Notes under the pieces: generated by a model
Databases searched by the model: none
Seen by the model: the letters and a program-made list of their open reading frames with translations, nothing else
Told to the model about the DNA's origin: nothing
NCBI RefSeq assembly: GCF_008831285.2
Contig: NC_045142.1
Location: 13,158,716-13,222,715 of the forward strand
Direction of reading: 5' to 3'
Length of the DNA stretch: 64,000 nt
From: Nymphaea colorata
Lineage: Eukaryota > Streptophyta > Magnoliopsida > Nymphaeales > Nymphaeaceae
Shown: positions 12,001-24,000 of the stretch, one piece after another
How the letters are laid out: every line of letters starts with the position of its first letter
How positions within the stretch are numbered: the first letter of the stretch is position 1
Position numbers and translations under genes: made by a program

Positions 12001-15000
12001 ATAACTTTGCTTTAAATGTCCCGGTCAAAATAGGAGAAAAAACGATAAGTGCATACTTTGTACAGATCGACGATGTCGGACGTGACATTGGGCTAGGATC
12101 AGTTACTTTGGACAAAATAGGCCCATATACCATATGTAGGGACTGTATTGTTTTCATGATAGGAAGAGAACAACAAGTTGTTCCGCGTTTGTCTGCCTCT
12201 TTTAAAAGGATGCAAAACAAGAAAAGAAACACAGAGGTCAAGACAAAAAACATGACTCTGCTTCAAATCATGAAGCAAGAGCTTGAGTTTGAAGAAGAAG
12301 TCGAAAGGATCAAAGCCATAAATCTACTACCAGGGCAAAGAATAGATTGTCTGCCTGAATTCACACAGGTAGTATTAATTCCTTAGCATTAATCCTTTCA
12401 CGGATGAAGTGACGGTCAATCTCAACATGCTTTGTTCTGTTGTGTAGAACAGGGTTGTTGGCTAAATTGATTGTAGACTTGTTATCACAGTACATCTTCA
12501 TAGGTCCTTCAATCTTTATTCCAATATCAATCAACAATATTTTCAACCATAGTAACTCTGACACTCCCATAGCAACGACTCTATATTATGCCTCTGCATT
12601 AGATCGAGAATATACATCCTGTCTCTTGCTCCTCCATACGACAATGTTTCCTCCCAAGTAGACACAATACCCTGTAGTAGACCGTTTGGTATCAGCACAA
12701 CCTGCCCAGTTTGCATAATACCCCTCGATCTCTACAGTCCCTTGTCAGGATTTCTCTTCAAGTAACATAATACTCTGTCCACAGCCTTCAGATGTGCATC
12801 AGTAGGTGCATGCATGAATTGACTCAATACATTCACCGCAAAAGTGATATCTGGTCTCGTGAGGGTAAGATAAATCAACTTCTCAACCAGACGTTGATAT
12901 CTTCCCTTAGCTTCTTCACAGAGCAGCTCTCCATCTCTAAGACTCAACTTGTGTCCAGTGTCAAGTGGGGTAGAAGCAGGTCTACACCCCAATTTACCAG
13001 TCTCTTCCAACAGATCTAATGTGTATTTCCTTTGGTTTAGCACAAGGCCGGTACTAGATCTAGCAATCTCAATACCAAGAAAGTACCTCAGCTTGCCAAG
13101 ATCATTGAGATCAAATTCCGTAGCCAGTAACCCTTTTAACTTGATGATCTCCTCCTCATCATTACCTGTGACAATCATGTCATCCACATAGACAAGTAAA
13201 AGAGTGACCCTGCCCTCTTTTTTCTTCACGAACAGAGTGTGGTCTCCATTCCCTTGATTGTACCCATGATGTTGCATCCCACGTCTCAGTCATTCGAACC
13301 ATGCTCTGGGTGACTGCTTGAGATCATATAAGGTCTTTTTCAGCTTACAACATTTCTTTGGTTCTTCATATCCTGGAGGCATACGCATATACACTTCTTC
13401 TTCGAGATCACCATTGAGGAAGGCATTCTTAACGTCAAGTTGGTACATCTTTCACTCCTTCATCACAGGTAGGGATATAACAACTCTAACTGTCTTCATT
13501 TTTGCAACGGGAGCAAAGGTCTCCAAGTAATTAATCCCATATTTTTTGCTAAACCCCTTGGCCACAAGACGAGCTTTGTATCTTTCAACACTTCCATCTG
13601 GTTTGTACTTGATAGTATACACCCACTTGGATCCAACCGAGTGAGCCGCCTCAGGAATCTTCACAACTTCTCATGTCATGTTTCTTCTCAAGGCTTCCAT
13701 TTCTTCTTGCATTGCATAAGTCCACTTGGGATCACTTTGAGCCTCAGCAACATTCCTGGGAATCATAGCCAAAGAAAGAGAAGATACAAAACATTTGTAG
13801 TCTTTGATCAGTCTAGAATATGAAACAAAGTTACCAATAGGATGTTGAGTACATGACCTGACACCCTTTCGCAGGGCGATAGGAAGCTCTTCACTAGCAA
13901 TAACAGTCTGAATTTCTTCTTCAACAGGTTGCTTCTGAGCATGACTTGGGTCATCTAGGAAAGGACTAACTGGATTGGGAGTAAAATTCTCACCACCTGT
14001 CATCTCATCAGTACAAACTCTTCGACAGACGATTGCATTCCTCTCCTGCCCCAGTAGAACCTCTCCATTTTTCTCTTGTTCACGCACCTCAATAGAAGGA
14101 CCAACGGATTCACGCCTGTAGTCCAAAAAATCTATAAACAGAATTTCCTGACTCGAAGAATACTCTTCCTTTGACATAGAATTCTCCCCCTGAAGAGGAT
14201 TCTCACCAAAATAGGAAGCATGTTCAAAGAAAGTGACATCTTTGGTAACATAGGCACGACCAGTGGAAGGGTCCCGACACTTATACCCTTTTTGAGTGCG
14301 AGAATAACCTAGAAATATGCCCTTAATAGACCTTGGATCAAGCTTTTTAATGTGAGGACTATGATTGTGAATAAAGCAAACACAACCAAAGACTCTTGGT
14401 GGAAGAGAGAAAGGTTCACGACTCCTCGGTAACATAGAGTGAGGCGTCTTCCCATTCAACACACGACTAGGCAAACGGTTTATAAGATACGTACTGGTCA
14501 ACATAGCATCCCCCCAATACCTTTTTGGAATATGACGTTGAAAAAGAAGAGCTCGAGTCATATTCAATAACTGACGATTCTTTCGTTCAGCAACTCCATT
14601 TTGAGAAGGAGTATAACTACAGGAAGTCTCATGAACAATTCTCTTTTTCCGAAAGAAGCTATCAACAGACTGACACATATACTCACGAGCATTGTCAGAT
14701 CGAAAGGTCTTAACAGATGCTCCATATTGAGTTTCCACATAAGCAATGAAAGTCTCTATGACAGTAGGAACTTCACTACGGTTTTTCAACAAGTAGACAA
14801 TAGTGTTACAAGAACAACCATCTATAAAGGTGATAAAATATTGAAAACCATGACAAGAAGGAATTCCTGAAAGCCCCCACACATCAGAATGAATCATGAC
14901 AAAGATCTCATTAGACCGATGGCTAGATAAAGGGTATGAAGCCCTGACATGTTTGGCCAAGTGACAGACATCACAAGACACCATAGTCATATCTAACCTA

Positions 15001-16769
15001 GAACATAAATAAGGAAACAGCTGTCTAAGAAGTCCAAAAGACAGGTGTCCAAGGCGCTCATGCCAACGTAGAATCAATTGAAGGGAGTCCTCTCTGTTCT
15101 TTGTTGCTTGACTGACTGCCGTCATGAGAGCCTGAGCAGTACGTATAGGTAAACGATATAGCCCGTCAGAAGTCAGACCAATCCCAATTCTCTTCCCTGT
15201 CACCAAGTCCTGCATAACACAGCGATCAGTAGAAAAGATAAATTTGCAATTCAACTCCTTCGTGATCTTGCTAACCGATAAGAGGTTCAAGGGAAGATGG
15301 GGAACATCTAGAGCATTGTGGACTAAGAACTTGTTCAAAAGTGGGAGACTCCCTTTCCCAGCCACAGAGATAGAGGAGGAACTATCAGCAAGAGAAACAC
15401 GTTCCTTTCCTGACGAAAGCTTATACCCATGAAAGACTTTAGGATCGTCGGTCATGTGGTGAGTAGCGCTACTATCGATGATCCACTCTCCCATACGGGA
15501 ATCCGCCATCACGTCGATAGAACAACCAAATTTCTCCTGCAGTGACAAAGGGCAGCCACGGCAATTGGGAGCACGCAGCAACTGGTGTGAGCAAATGTGC
15601 TGGAACTCTACAACAGATCCCGCAGGAGAACAATGACGCATGGAGTAGAGGCAGCGCTAGACGGAAAGGGCAACACTGAACCGAACGAACAGGAACTGTC
15701 GGGCGGTGCAGAGACAGAGGGGCGTCGGGCGACAGCAAGAAACAAGAGAGGCGTCGGGCAAGTAACGACTAGAACCGTGCGACAGAGAGAAGAGCGTTGG
15801 AAGGCAGAACTGGCGACAGTAGACCAGGATACAACAGCGGCAGTCTCCGGCAATGACAGTATACCGTAGCGGTGATGTCCGGCGGCAGCACTGGTGTCAG
15901 GCAGAAGGACAACAGCAGCGGAAACAGAGAGAGACGCCAGTGAGATGCCGAAACTTCACGACGGCGGCGGCAGCAGCAGCAACAGCAGGAGCAGTGGCGG
16001 CAGCAGCAACAGCAAGTGGTTTAGGGTTGGAACTTCACAACCCTAAAAAAAATTTTCAAGCTCGTTGGCTCTGATACCATGTAGAAACACAAACACGGAG
16101 AAAAAGAATACAAAGAACATGATGTAACGTGGAAAAACCGTCAACAAGAAAAAAAAAACCATGGGTGAGGAGGAGCTGGTTGCCCACTAGCCGCTAGACT
16201 TTCTTTCTCTTAAGATTTCATTTCTCATAAGGATTAGGGTTACACGACTTAAGTAATGCCCAACAAGGGCTACAAGATGGATCGGGTGATCCGGACCCGG
16301 TCCCGAGACCCGTCTAACACACTTCAACAGCCCTAATTCTGTAAAATAACTTTTTTATTTCTTGTCGGACTATCTGTTGTAGATCAACGAGATTTAAACT
16401 TTCCACCAAGACATTTTTGTGTAATAATTCGTCTAGCACGATGTTACCAAGTGATTCGGGTAACGAAGCAAGAAAAAACATACCAATTGTTGATAGGGCA
16501 TGTGCTCCTAAACGACATGCTTTGTTGAGATAATCTTCAGCATATTGTTCAAATTGGCTTAGGTCCTTCAGCTTTCTCTTTGTAAACATCAGCCAGTCAA
16601 ATGACTGGTGTGCTAAAAGGTTGGGCTGAAACTCCAAGATTATCCTGTTTCCCAAGACTGCTAGATCATCATTCATGATCTCTTGTTTTTCAAGATTTGG
16701 TAGAAATTTCCACCAGTTTGCTACTCGTTCTGAAAAGGTGAAAGGTAATATTCTCCATGCCTGGTCTGG

Positions 16770-16824
<55 letters not shown>

Positions 16825-19800
16825 CTCACACAAACACACGCATATAAGATCCTATCCATAGATGACTTGGTTAAGCCCACCTTGAAGTTGACTAAAACTC
16901 GAATTACTCGGCCAGGTCATCCCATGACTCTGCTTGGCCATGACAATTCTTTGTTTTTCCATATTTTTTGACCAGGTTGAGAACTGAGTTTCCCAAGTCA
17001 GCTCAATTGACTCAGGCGGGTTTTTTGACATTTTTCAATCTCCTTGAGAACGCATGTTTGGCATACTCATCATTATGTTATGTTTGCATTTCATATCGTG
17101 ATCCCTCGTAGCCTTCCCTTCTTTTCTTTTTCATCTTTCCATGGTTTTTTTCTCTTTGTTTACTATTATTTATTTCTATTTTTCATATTGTTAAAATAAC
17201 TTGAATTTTCATTTATATATTTTTTCTTTCTTTGTAAATATTTTTTGCATGTTAATTTTACTTGATTTTAGCTTTTCTTTCCTATTCTGAGTTCTTTCAT
17301 ATTGTTAAAATATCTTGAATTTTCATTTATATATTTTTTCTTTCTTTGTAAATATTTTTTGCATGTTAATTTTACTTGATTTTAACTTTTCTTTCCTATT
17401 CTGAGTTCTTTGAGTTTTTTCGAAAGCTCTCTTGTATATCAAATCCTTGAAAAATGTATAGAAAAGAACTTAAAATCATCCACATGTACAACAAGTGCTT
17501 TTTTAGCACTTTATCTTTCAAATTAATTATCATATGTCGATTGGTAAGTTAACCTTGGTTTAACTTTGGTTATTGACAAAGATCATAGGGATGTTCACAT
17601 TGGCACTTAGATATTTCCCTCCCTCTGTTACTTCCCCTCTTTGTGAATGTCGGTTAGGTTATTCAGTTAGAGCAAGGAAAGAAATGGGTGGTCTGTGATG
17701 GTCGGAGAAAGTAGAGAATAGTTGGTGGAGGTCACCACTTCCATCATGGTCCTGCTGTTGGTGGTGGTCAATCGTGGTATATTTGCTAATGGAGTGAAGC
17801 CATGGTAGGTTTCCTAAGTATCCATGTCTTGGAACTACCTTCCTGACATGCAGTATATTACCCAAATTGGTACCCCAGTGACTTATCAACGTACTAAGAG
17901 TGTAGCACCAAATATGTGTTTAATGGCATGGAGCGTCAATCTATCTGTGATCAGTGGTTGAGCCAAAAAATTATTTTAGGGAGGGCCATTTATGTTTTCC
18001 GAAAGTTTTAGGAGGGCATCTATTTGTGCTACAAAATTTAAGAGGTGCCACGCACCATTTTTTGAAAAAATTATATGTAAAATTGAATTTTTTGAAAATC
18101 CAGTTACCCTATCGGTGACGAAGTCTTTAAATTTTTCATCAGTCTTAAGCGGCAAACAGATATTGCCCTCGTTGTCGTGGAAAAGAAGGCTGTTAATGCT
18201 ACTGAAACTTTCTTATTCAACATTTTCTCTGGCATAAATTGTTTTAATTAATTATACTTGTTATGGTTCTCTAGGTGAGTTCTGATTTTTGCTATATTGA
18301 TTTTCTGAGGAACAAATCTTTTGGACAACAGGGAGTGGCTCACTTGATGGTGTTGTAAGCATTGGGAAAGTAGAACACATGGATGGATTTTCAGGAAGCT
18401 TCAGCCGGTTGAAGGTTCATAACGTAAGAGCACTGATCAGGAAGTCCAAAAAGATGCAAAAATGCATTGGCAAAGTTAACATAGGCTATCAGAATGCACT
18501 TCCAAATGAAGAGGAAGATTCGGAACATCATCCTATAGTATTAGTGAGAGAGGATAAGGCGGTCATGGGCAAAGGTTCTGTGGATAAAGTAAATATGGCG
18601 ACTGCTGATGTCAAACATTTATGTCAGAACCAAGAACATGGTGATGCATCTTTTGGAGAAAGTAGCTTTGGCTCCCTAAGTTCTAGTGAGAAGAATGTTG
18701 AAGTCAGAGAACCTTTTACTCCAAGAAATCGTTCTTCCTTGAGAGGATGGGCTTCTGGACGTTACGTTGGAAAAGATGAGACAAATGCATGGAAACCTTC
18801 AACACGGAGCAGGGGACTTTCTGCTGGTAGAGAATTTTTCAGTAGGAAGTCCTTTAAGAGCTTGGGGTGCAGTGACAGTATGATTAATGCTCTTAGGAAT
18901 CTGAATATTCTTCGACCTTCTCATATTCAGGTGACTGTTTCTATTGAAATAGGAGCAGAATAAATTACCTTAGATCAGCTTTCAAGATCTAAGGTAATTA
19001 ACAATGATAGACATTTCAAATGCAGATGTATAATGTTGAACTTGACCAAATAGTAACTTTCAGTCCTTTAATTATAGGCACTCTCATATCTCCCTGTCTT
19101 GGAAAGGAGAACTTGCATAATTGCTGAACAAAGTGGTTCTGGAAAAACTCTAGCATATCTGTCACCAGTTATACAACGGCTTCGGGAAGATGAAGCCCAG
19201 GGTTTAGCTAAATCATTGCCTGGCAGGCCTCGTGTAGTGATATTAGTACCTACTGCTGAATTGGCTTCTCAGGTTGGTTCTGACCATTTTGAGTTCCCTA
19301 CTTTCACATTTCTTATCATTTTATCAGCTACTAATTGGTTCAACCAAAATGTTACCATTCCTTGTCACACATATTTCATTTCTTTATTGACTTGCTTACA
19401 TCTCTATTTCGTGGCTAATAAAATATCTTACACAATAGGTATTGCTTTATTTTTTTCTTCTTAGATGTACAAATTTGGAGTCTTATTGCAGTGTATATAA
19501 GTTTTCTATTTTGTGCAGTTTCATTTCATTAATCTTTGTACTTGATGTTGAATGTGGAATACCCCTTAAATAGCATGATATTTCAATATTTTGATCCATT
19601 CAGTCATGTATGATTTTGTTTAGTATCTGCAGCGGTAATCTTCGTCCATTTTTCGTTGATAGGGTACATCACCGTCAACATAGAAGAAATTGATAAGATC
19701 ATAAGAACAACACCGATCGAAGATTATGAGGAAGATTAATTAAGAAATTAGTTTAGGCAACCACGATTTACAGTAAAGCCCTAAATTTTGGGGAATAAAC

Positions 19801-22800
19801 AAGAAAAATAAAAAGCCCTAAACTTGATTTCGTTTTTTTGCTGGAGAAATTAACATTGCTGGATGCGGTCGCTGGATGGAAGCTGTCGCCGAAGGAGCTG
19901 TTGCCGGAGGAGTTGTCGCTGGAGTTGTAGCTGGACAAGAAGCTGGCTGTCATAGTCGCCAGAGCACAGTAGCAGTCGCAGGAGCACAGGCTGAACGAGA
20001 GGCTGTTGCAGGAGCTGGAGCTGTCGTTGGAACTGTCGCTGGAGCTCTCGCTGGAGGTTGTCGGGCAATCGATGCGCAGCGTAGAGCAGCGGCAGCACTT
20101 CAAACAACGTTTCCGAAACCCCGTCACTAGCCTGTCGGGACTTATGAAATGAATTTGAAAACAAAAAATTAAAAATTGTGTGGATGAATTTAACGTTCGC
20201 TCACTTTGACTGCACCCGACTCACCTTTTACCTGGGTCGGGTGCGTGTTCAAACAATTTTGGTGGCGTCGGTGCCGAATCAGCAGCGCACCTGCACGCAC
20301 CTCGCCCGAGTGCCCTTCAGTTATGTCCAGGTGACTAAGGCTGTTTGCCATCATCAATGTAAAACAGCCAGCAACAATGAGCTCTAAGGCACAAAACAAA
20401 CAGCTTCAAAAGTTCAAAAGAACTTGAACACCTCAATGTGCTCTAAGGCACTGCTTAAAGACTAAAAGTAATATTATTGTTGAAGAAGAGGAGCAAGGAA
20501 GAACAAGATGCAGACATGGAGATTAATCCCCTTACAGCCTTACTTGTACACCAAGGACAGCCCAGCTAGCTGTAAGACTAGCCCCATGAAGTAATATTCT
20601 AGCTGGTGGGTGCTAGCCGATAGCTAGCTTGGTAAAAAATCAAACTCTAACGTTGACTTAAAAACATATAAAAAAAAAGTAAAGAAAAATAGAAAAATAA
20701 AAAAAGTTACATAATTCAGCCCTATGTACATTGTTCTCTATGTATGGATATTCTTAATGACACATACATGTCATATATACTTGCATGTCTTCTAACAATC
20801 TATATTTATATTCGCTCCAAAAATTTCTTGGTATCAACAACTTTGTCTGATGTTGGTTTCTTGAATAATGTCTGAACAAATTTAGTCCGAGCCAAAGGAC
20901 AACTTCTTGGAGAATATGCCTGACTAGACGTAAACATAGTTATAAACATAGATGATAATTTGGAAATATCATGTTTTTTCCCAGAACAACATAAGCCATT
21001 TCTAAAGGAAAATCTCATAATAGTAAAGCAGTATTCTTGCAATAACGTTGTGATATTATCACACTATTATCACAATGTTCCCCCTCTTTATAAGTAAAAT
21101 CTTTTTTAATGCATTATATTGTATTTTTCACTTGTTCGTTTATTTATAGAATTGGAAAGGTACATTTAATGTTTATCAATATGTTTCTAACAAAATGGTA
21201 TAAAGCTCTTAATTTCACAATTTTTTCTATTATTTGTTTGAAGTTTTATTTCGTGAGATTTTCCTCAAAAACAATTTTGCCCAAAAATACTCAGGAAAAC
21301 CATGCTGGCAGAAACCCGAGAATGTATTTGTGACTGTGGCTGTAAATATGCAAAAGGCTTATGGTTATCTGTAAAAGAAAATGATTTTTATATCACAAGC
21401 TGTAGAAGAGAAAACTAATGCAGAAAAATTATCAGTTAAAAAGCACAAAGAGGAATAAGAAACAGAAGGAGAAGGAGGTGGAAGAGAAAAGATGGACGAA
21501 GAAGAAAGAAAGGAGCAGTGGTAAGAGAAAGAGTTAAAAAGGAAATGGGGACAACAAAAGGGTAGAGTAGAAGGGGCAAAGAAGAGTAAAGAAGAGGAGT
21601 AAGGTAGGAAAAAGGAGCAGAAGAGGCAGAGGGTGAAGAAGAAGAAAGAAAAGGAGAAAGAGTTGGAGAAAGAAAGAAAGATCAAAGATAATATAAGAAG
21701 GGTGGTGAAAGAATGCAAAGAAAGGGAAGGGCCAAAGGATGAAGAGAGGAAAAGAAAAGTGAGGTGGAGAGAGGAGGAGAAGTACATGGCACGAGCCTCT
21801 AGGTCATTTGCTCTTCTAAAAAACTAAAAATTTTCTCCATATTTATAAATTATAGGAGTATAATTTTTTGGTAATTAAGTTCCATTTTAAGGACTATAAG
21901 TTAGACTTATTGTCAATGTAGGTGTCTATGCACCTACACGTGCTAGTGTTGGCTAGCAATATTCTAATCAAAACTTGGTTTTGGATTTGATATGTCAATC
22001 CACGTTTCCTGCAGGGTTCAGTTTAAGTATGAGCCCATTTGGAGCATGTGATTGCCTGACTGGTACAAGCAGTTAAGAATAGTACCTAAATAAACAGACC
22101 GCACAACCTCATGTAGTGAAATAACTATTATGAGATTATCCTATTTCTGGATTATTAATGATTAAAAATTTAAAAGTCAAAAAATAATTTAACATGGACA
22201 TAAAAAGAAAGCATCATAGGCATCACTCACATGACCAATGTTATCCATAATCATAAGAAAACAGGCTTAAAAGTACCGAATCATGTCTAATCATTTGACT
22301 TTTCATATATGTAGTCCTTTTTCTCTTAGCCATATTTCAGTGCTGTGTGAGGTACTACATCTATTCTAGTTCTTTTGGTGGATGAATAATTTTCTAATTG
22401 AATTTATTGTTGTATATAAATAAGTTGGTTTGCGAATATTAAGCACCTTCCAGTCCTGCTTATTGTTATGCAGGTCTTATGTATTTGCAGATTGATATCC
22501 AAATCTGGAGTTCCATTCAGGTCTATGGTCACTACGGGGGGTTTTAAACAGAAAACTCAGGTGGATAATCTTCGGGAAGATGTTGACATTCTCATTGCAA
22601 CACCTGGTCGATTGATGTTCCTACTTCAAGAAGGATCTTTGCAGCTGAATAACCTTACGTGGTAAAGTTACTTGATTGCTGGAACCTTCTTCCTGGTTTC
22701 AAGATTTTCTTGTGGATGTTTTTAATGCTATTGTATTGTTTGCAACTGGCTATGGCACGTAATTTAAATGTATGAACATATCTTGTATCCTTTCATAAAC

Positions 22801-23953
22801 TAAAGTACATACCCTGTAAGAAGCACGTTTTTTAGGACTTCAGAGTTATCAGGGTAAGGAAAAAAATCCTTTAATGTGTCAGTATCCTCTTAATGTTTAT
22901 GCAAGTTCTAGGCATAGTGGATGCTGTCTTCCTGTGTGTGTGCCGAATCAAAGCCATGCATTCTAGTATTCTGATGGACCAAGAAATTTATGGCATAATC
23001 CACATAATTTGTTGTGTAAAAGTAAATATAATGGCACCATTCTCTCATATAAGTTTGAGCTTGTTGGATGTGCTTTGTATAATTCATGGGAGTGTCATTT
23101 TATGTCAGCTGTTCCATATCAAAAAGGTTGGAGCATTTCTATGTTTTATAAGTCAAAATGGCAATATTTCTATCAAAGATACATTTAAAACCCTATTTTT
23201 TCAATGTAAGAAAATTATTCTTTATGTGCCCGAAGCCCCATGCTGTATGTTTCTTAACGTTGTCCAAACATCCTTAGATCCACTAATGTAAGAAAATTAT
23301 TCTTTCTATCAATTTCTGTCATGAGTCATGACGACTTATCCATAGCCAAAGTTAGCCTTTAAGAGACAATTATAAGGGGGATTATCTTGAGCTCTTGTGC
23401 GTGAACTCCTATAGCAGTGATTGAATCTATCATCTCTATGTAGCATGAGACTGTTTACAGTATTATAGTCAAGTGAAAGAACAACAAACAACTCATATCT
23501 TTATGCCTTTTCTTTGGTGTTACAAACTCTTCTCTTGCATGGTTTGCCATTTAAGATGAAATGTTTAAGTTGCCGACCTGCACTGGTCCTGGTGCTTCTC
23601 CATCTCTCTAAATTGAATTTTGAGCTATCACAATTGCAGTCAGTCAGGTATGTGCACATTAAGCTGGACTTACTCAAGTGTGGTGTTGTTGGTTGTGAAG
23701 CTAGAAAATCTTTCAAAGAGTGTGTGGGAAAGGGTGTGGATGGGGAAGGGGTAATTCATGTTTTTGAGAAATTTTGGGGGGCTAAAGGTTGTCTTTTAAA
23801 AAATTACATGCAAATTTTGTTTTTTCAAAAATCTAGGAGGCCTGGACAGCGGACACTATTCAGTTCCTCCATTTGTGTTGTTAAATGAGTTGTGAATTTA
23901 TAAAATTAATCAATTATCAATTTAGTCACATAAACAGTTCTCTTTGCTTCATA

Positions 23954-24000
<47 letters not shown>

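Larger units (their letters stand above)
8704..12367 (+). mobile_element. endogenous caulimovirid (plant pararetrovirus) block, decayed
   Basis: A plus-strand relic with the gene order of a caulimovirid polyprotein. Region 8840-9620 is open but broken and not assignable. At 9620-10300 there is a movement-protein-like stretch (around '[14 protein letters not shown]' and '[10 protein letters not shown]', interrupted by stops). Region 10490-11800 encodes coat protein with a zinc knuckle near 11190-11235 and a downstream acidic tail. At 11871-12367 an aspartic protease carries an IDTGA site. Frame changes between the coat and protease parts and several stops make it non-coding. Reverse transcriptase and RNase H are absent because the block ends at a junction with a copia element. 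A single polyprotein with this order recalls petuviruses and florendoviruses; the genus is inference. Confidence 0.75.
12368..16329 (-). mobile_element. Ty1/copia element, gag-less and 3'-truncated, in RH50 intron 1
   Basis: The element runs on the minus strand, antisense to RH50. Its 5' LTR is 16080-16329, followed by a tRNA-iMet primer site at 16067-16079 and about 0.4 kb of leader. Protease-integrase-RT-RNase H remnants follow down to the junction near 12368. Compared with its relative at 39411-44558 it lacks nearly all of gag (only ~430 bp separate the PBS from pol), the last ~65 codons of RNase H, the polypurine tract and the 3' LTR. It is therefore dead. The retained end is precisely flanked by 'gccct' (16330-16334), but the partner target duplication is gone with the lost end. 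Confidence 0.9.

Noticed and set aside
8704-12367. Active or infectious endogenous virus
   Set aside because: Stops, frame changes, a damaged zinc knuckle and complete absence of the reverse transcriptase exclude activity of this copy.
13671-15641. 656-codon minus-strand frame as a host gene
   Set aside because: It contains the copia protease/integrase motifs and sits next to an LTR and PBS of the same family as 39411-44558, so it is transposon.
19850-20164. Alanine/glycine- or serine/leucine-rich frames on both strands
   Set aside because: Low-complexity translation of gctgtcgctgga-type repeats inside RH50 intron 3; no domain, and the same repeat gives frames on both strands.
21365-21827. 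140-codon Ser/Phe/Leu-rich frame and the opposite Lys/Glu-rich frame
   Set aside because: Direct consequence of the polypurine tract; no stop codons arise because of base composition.
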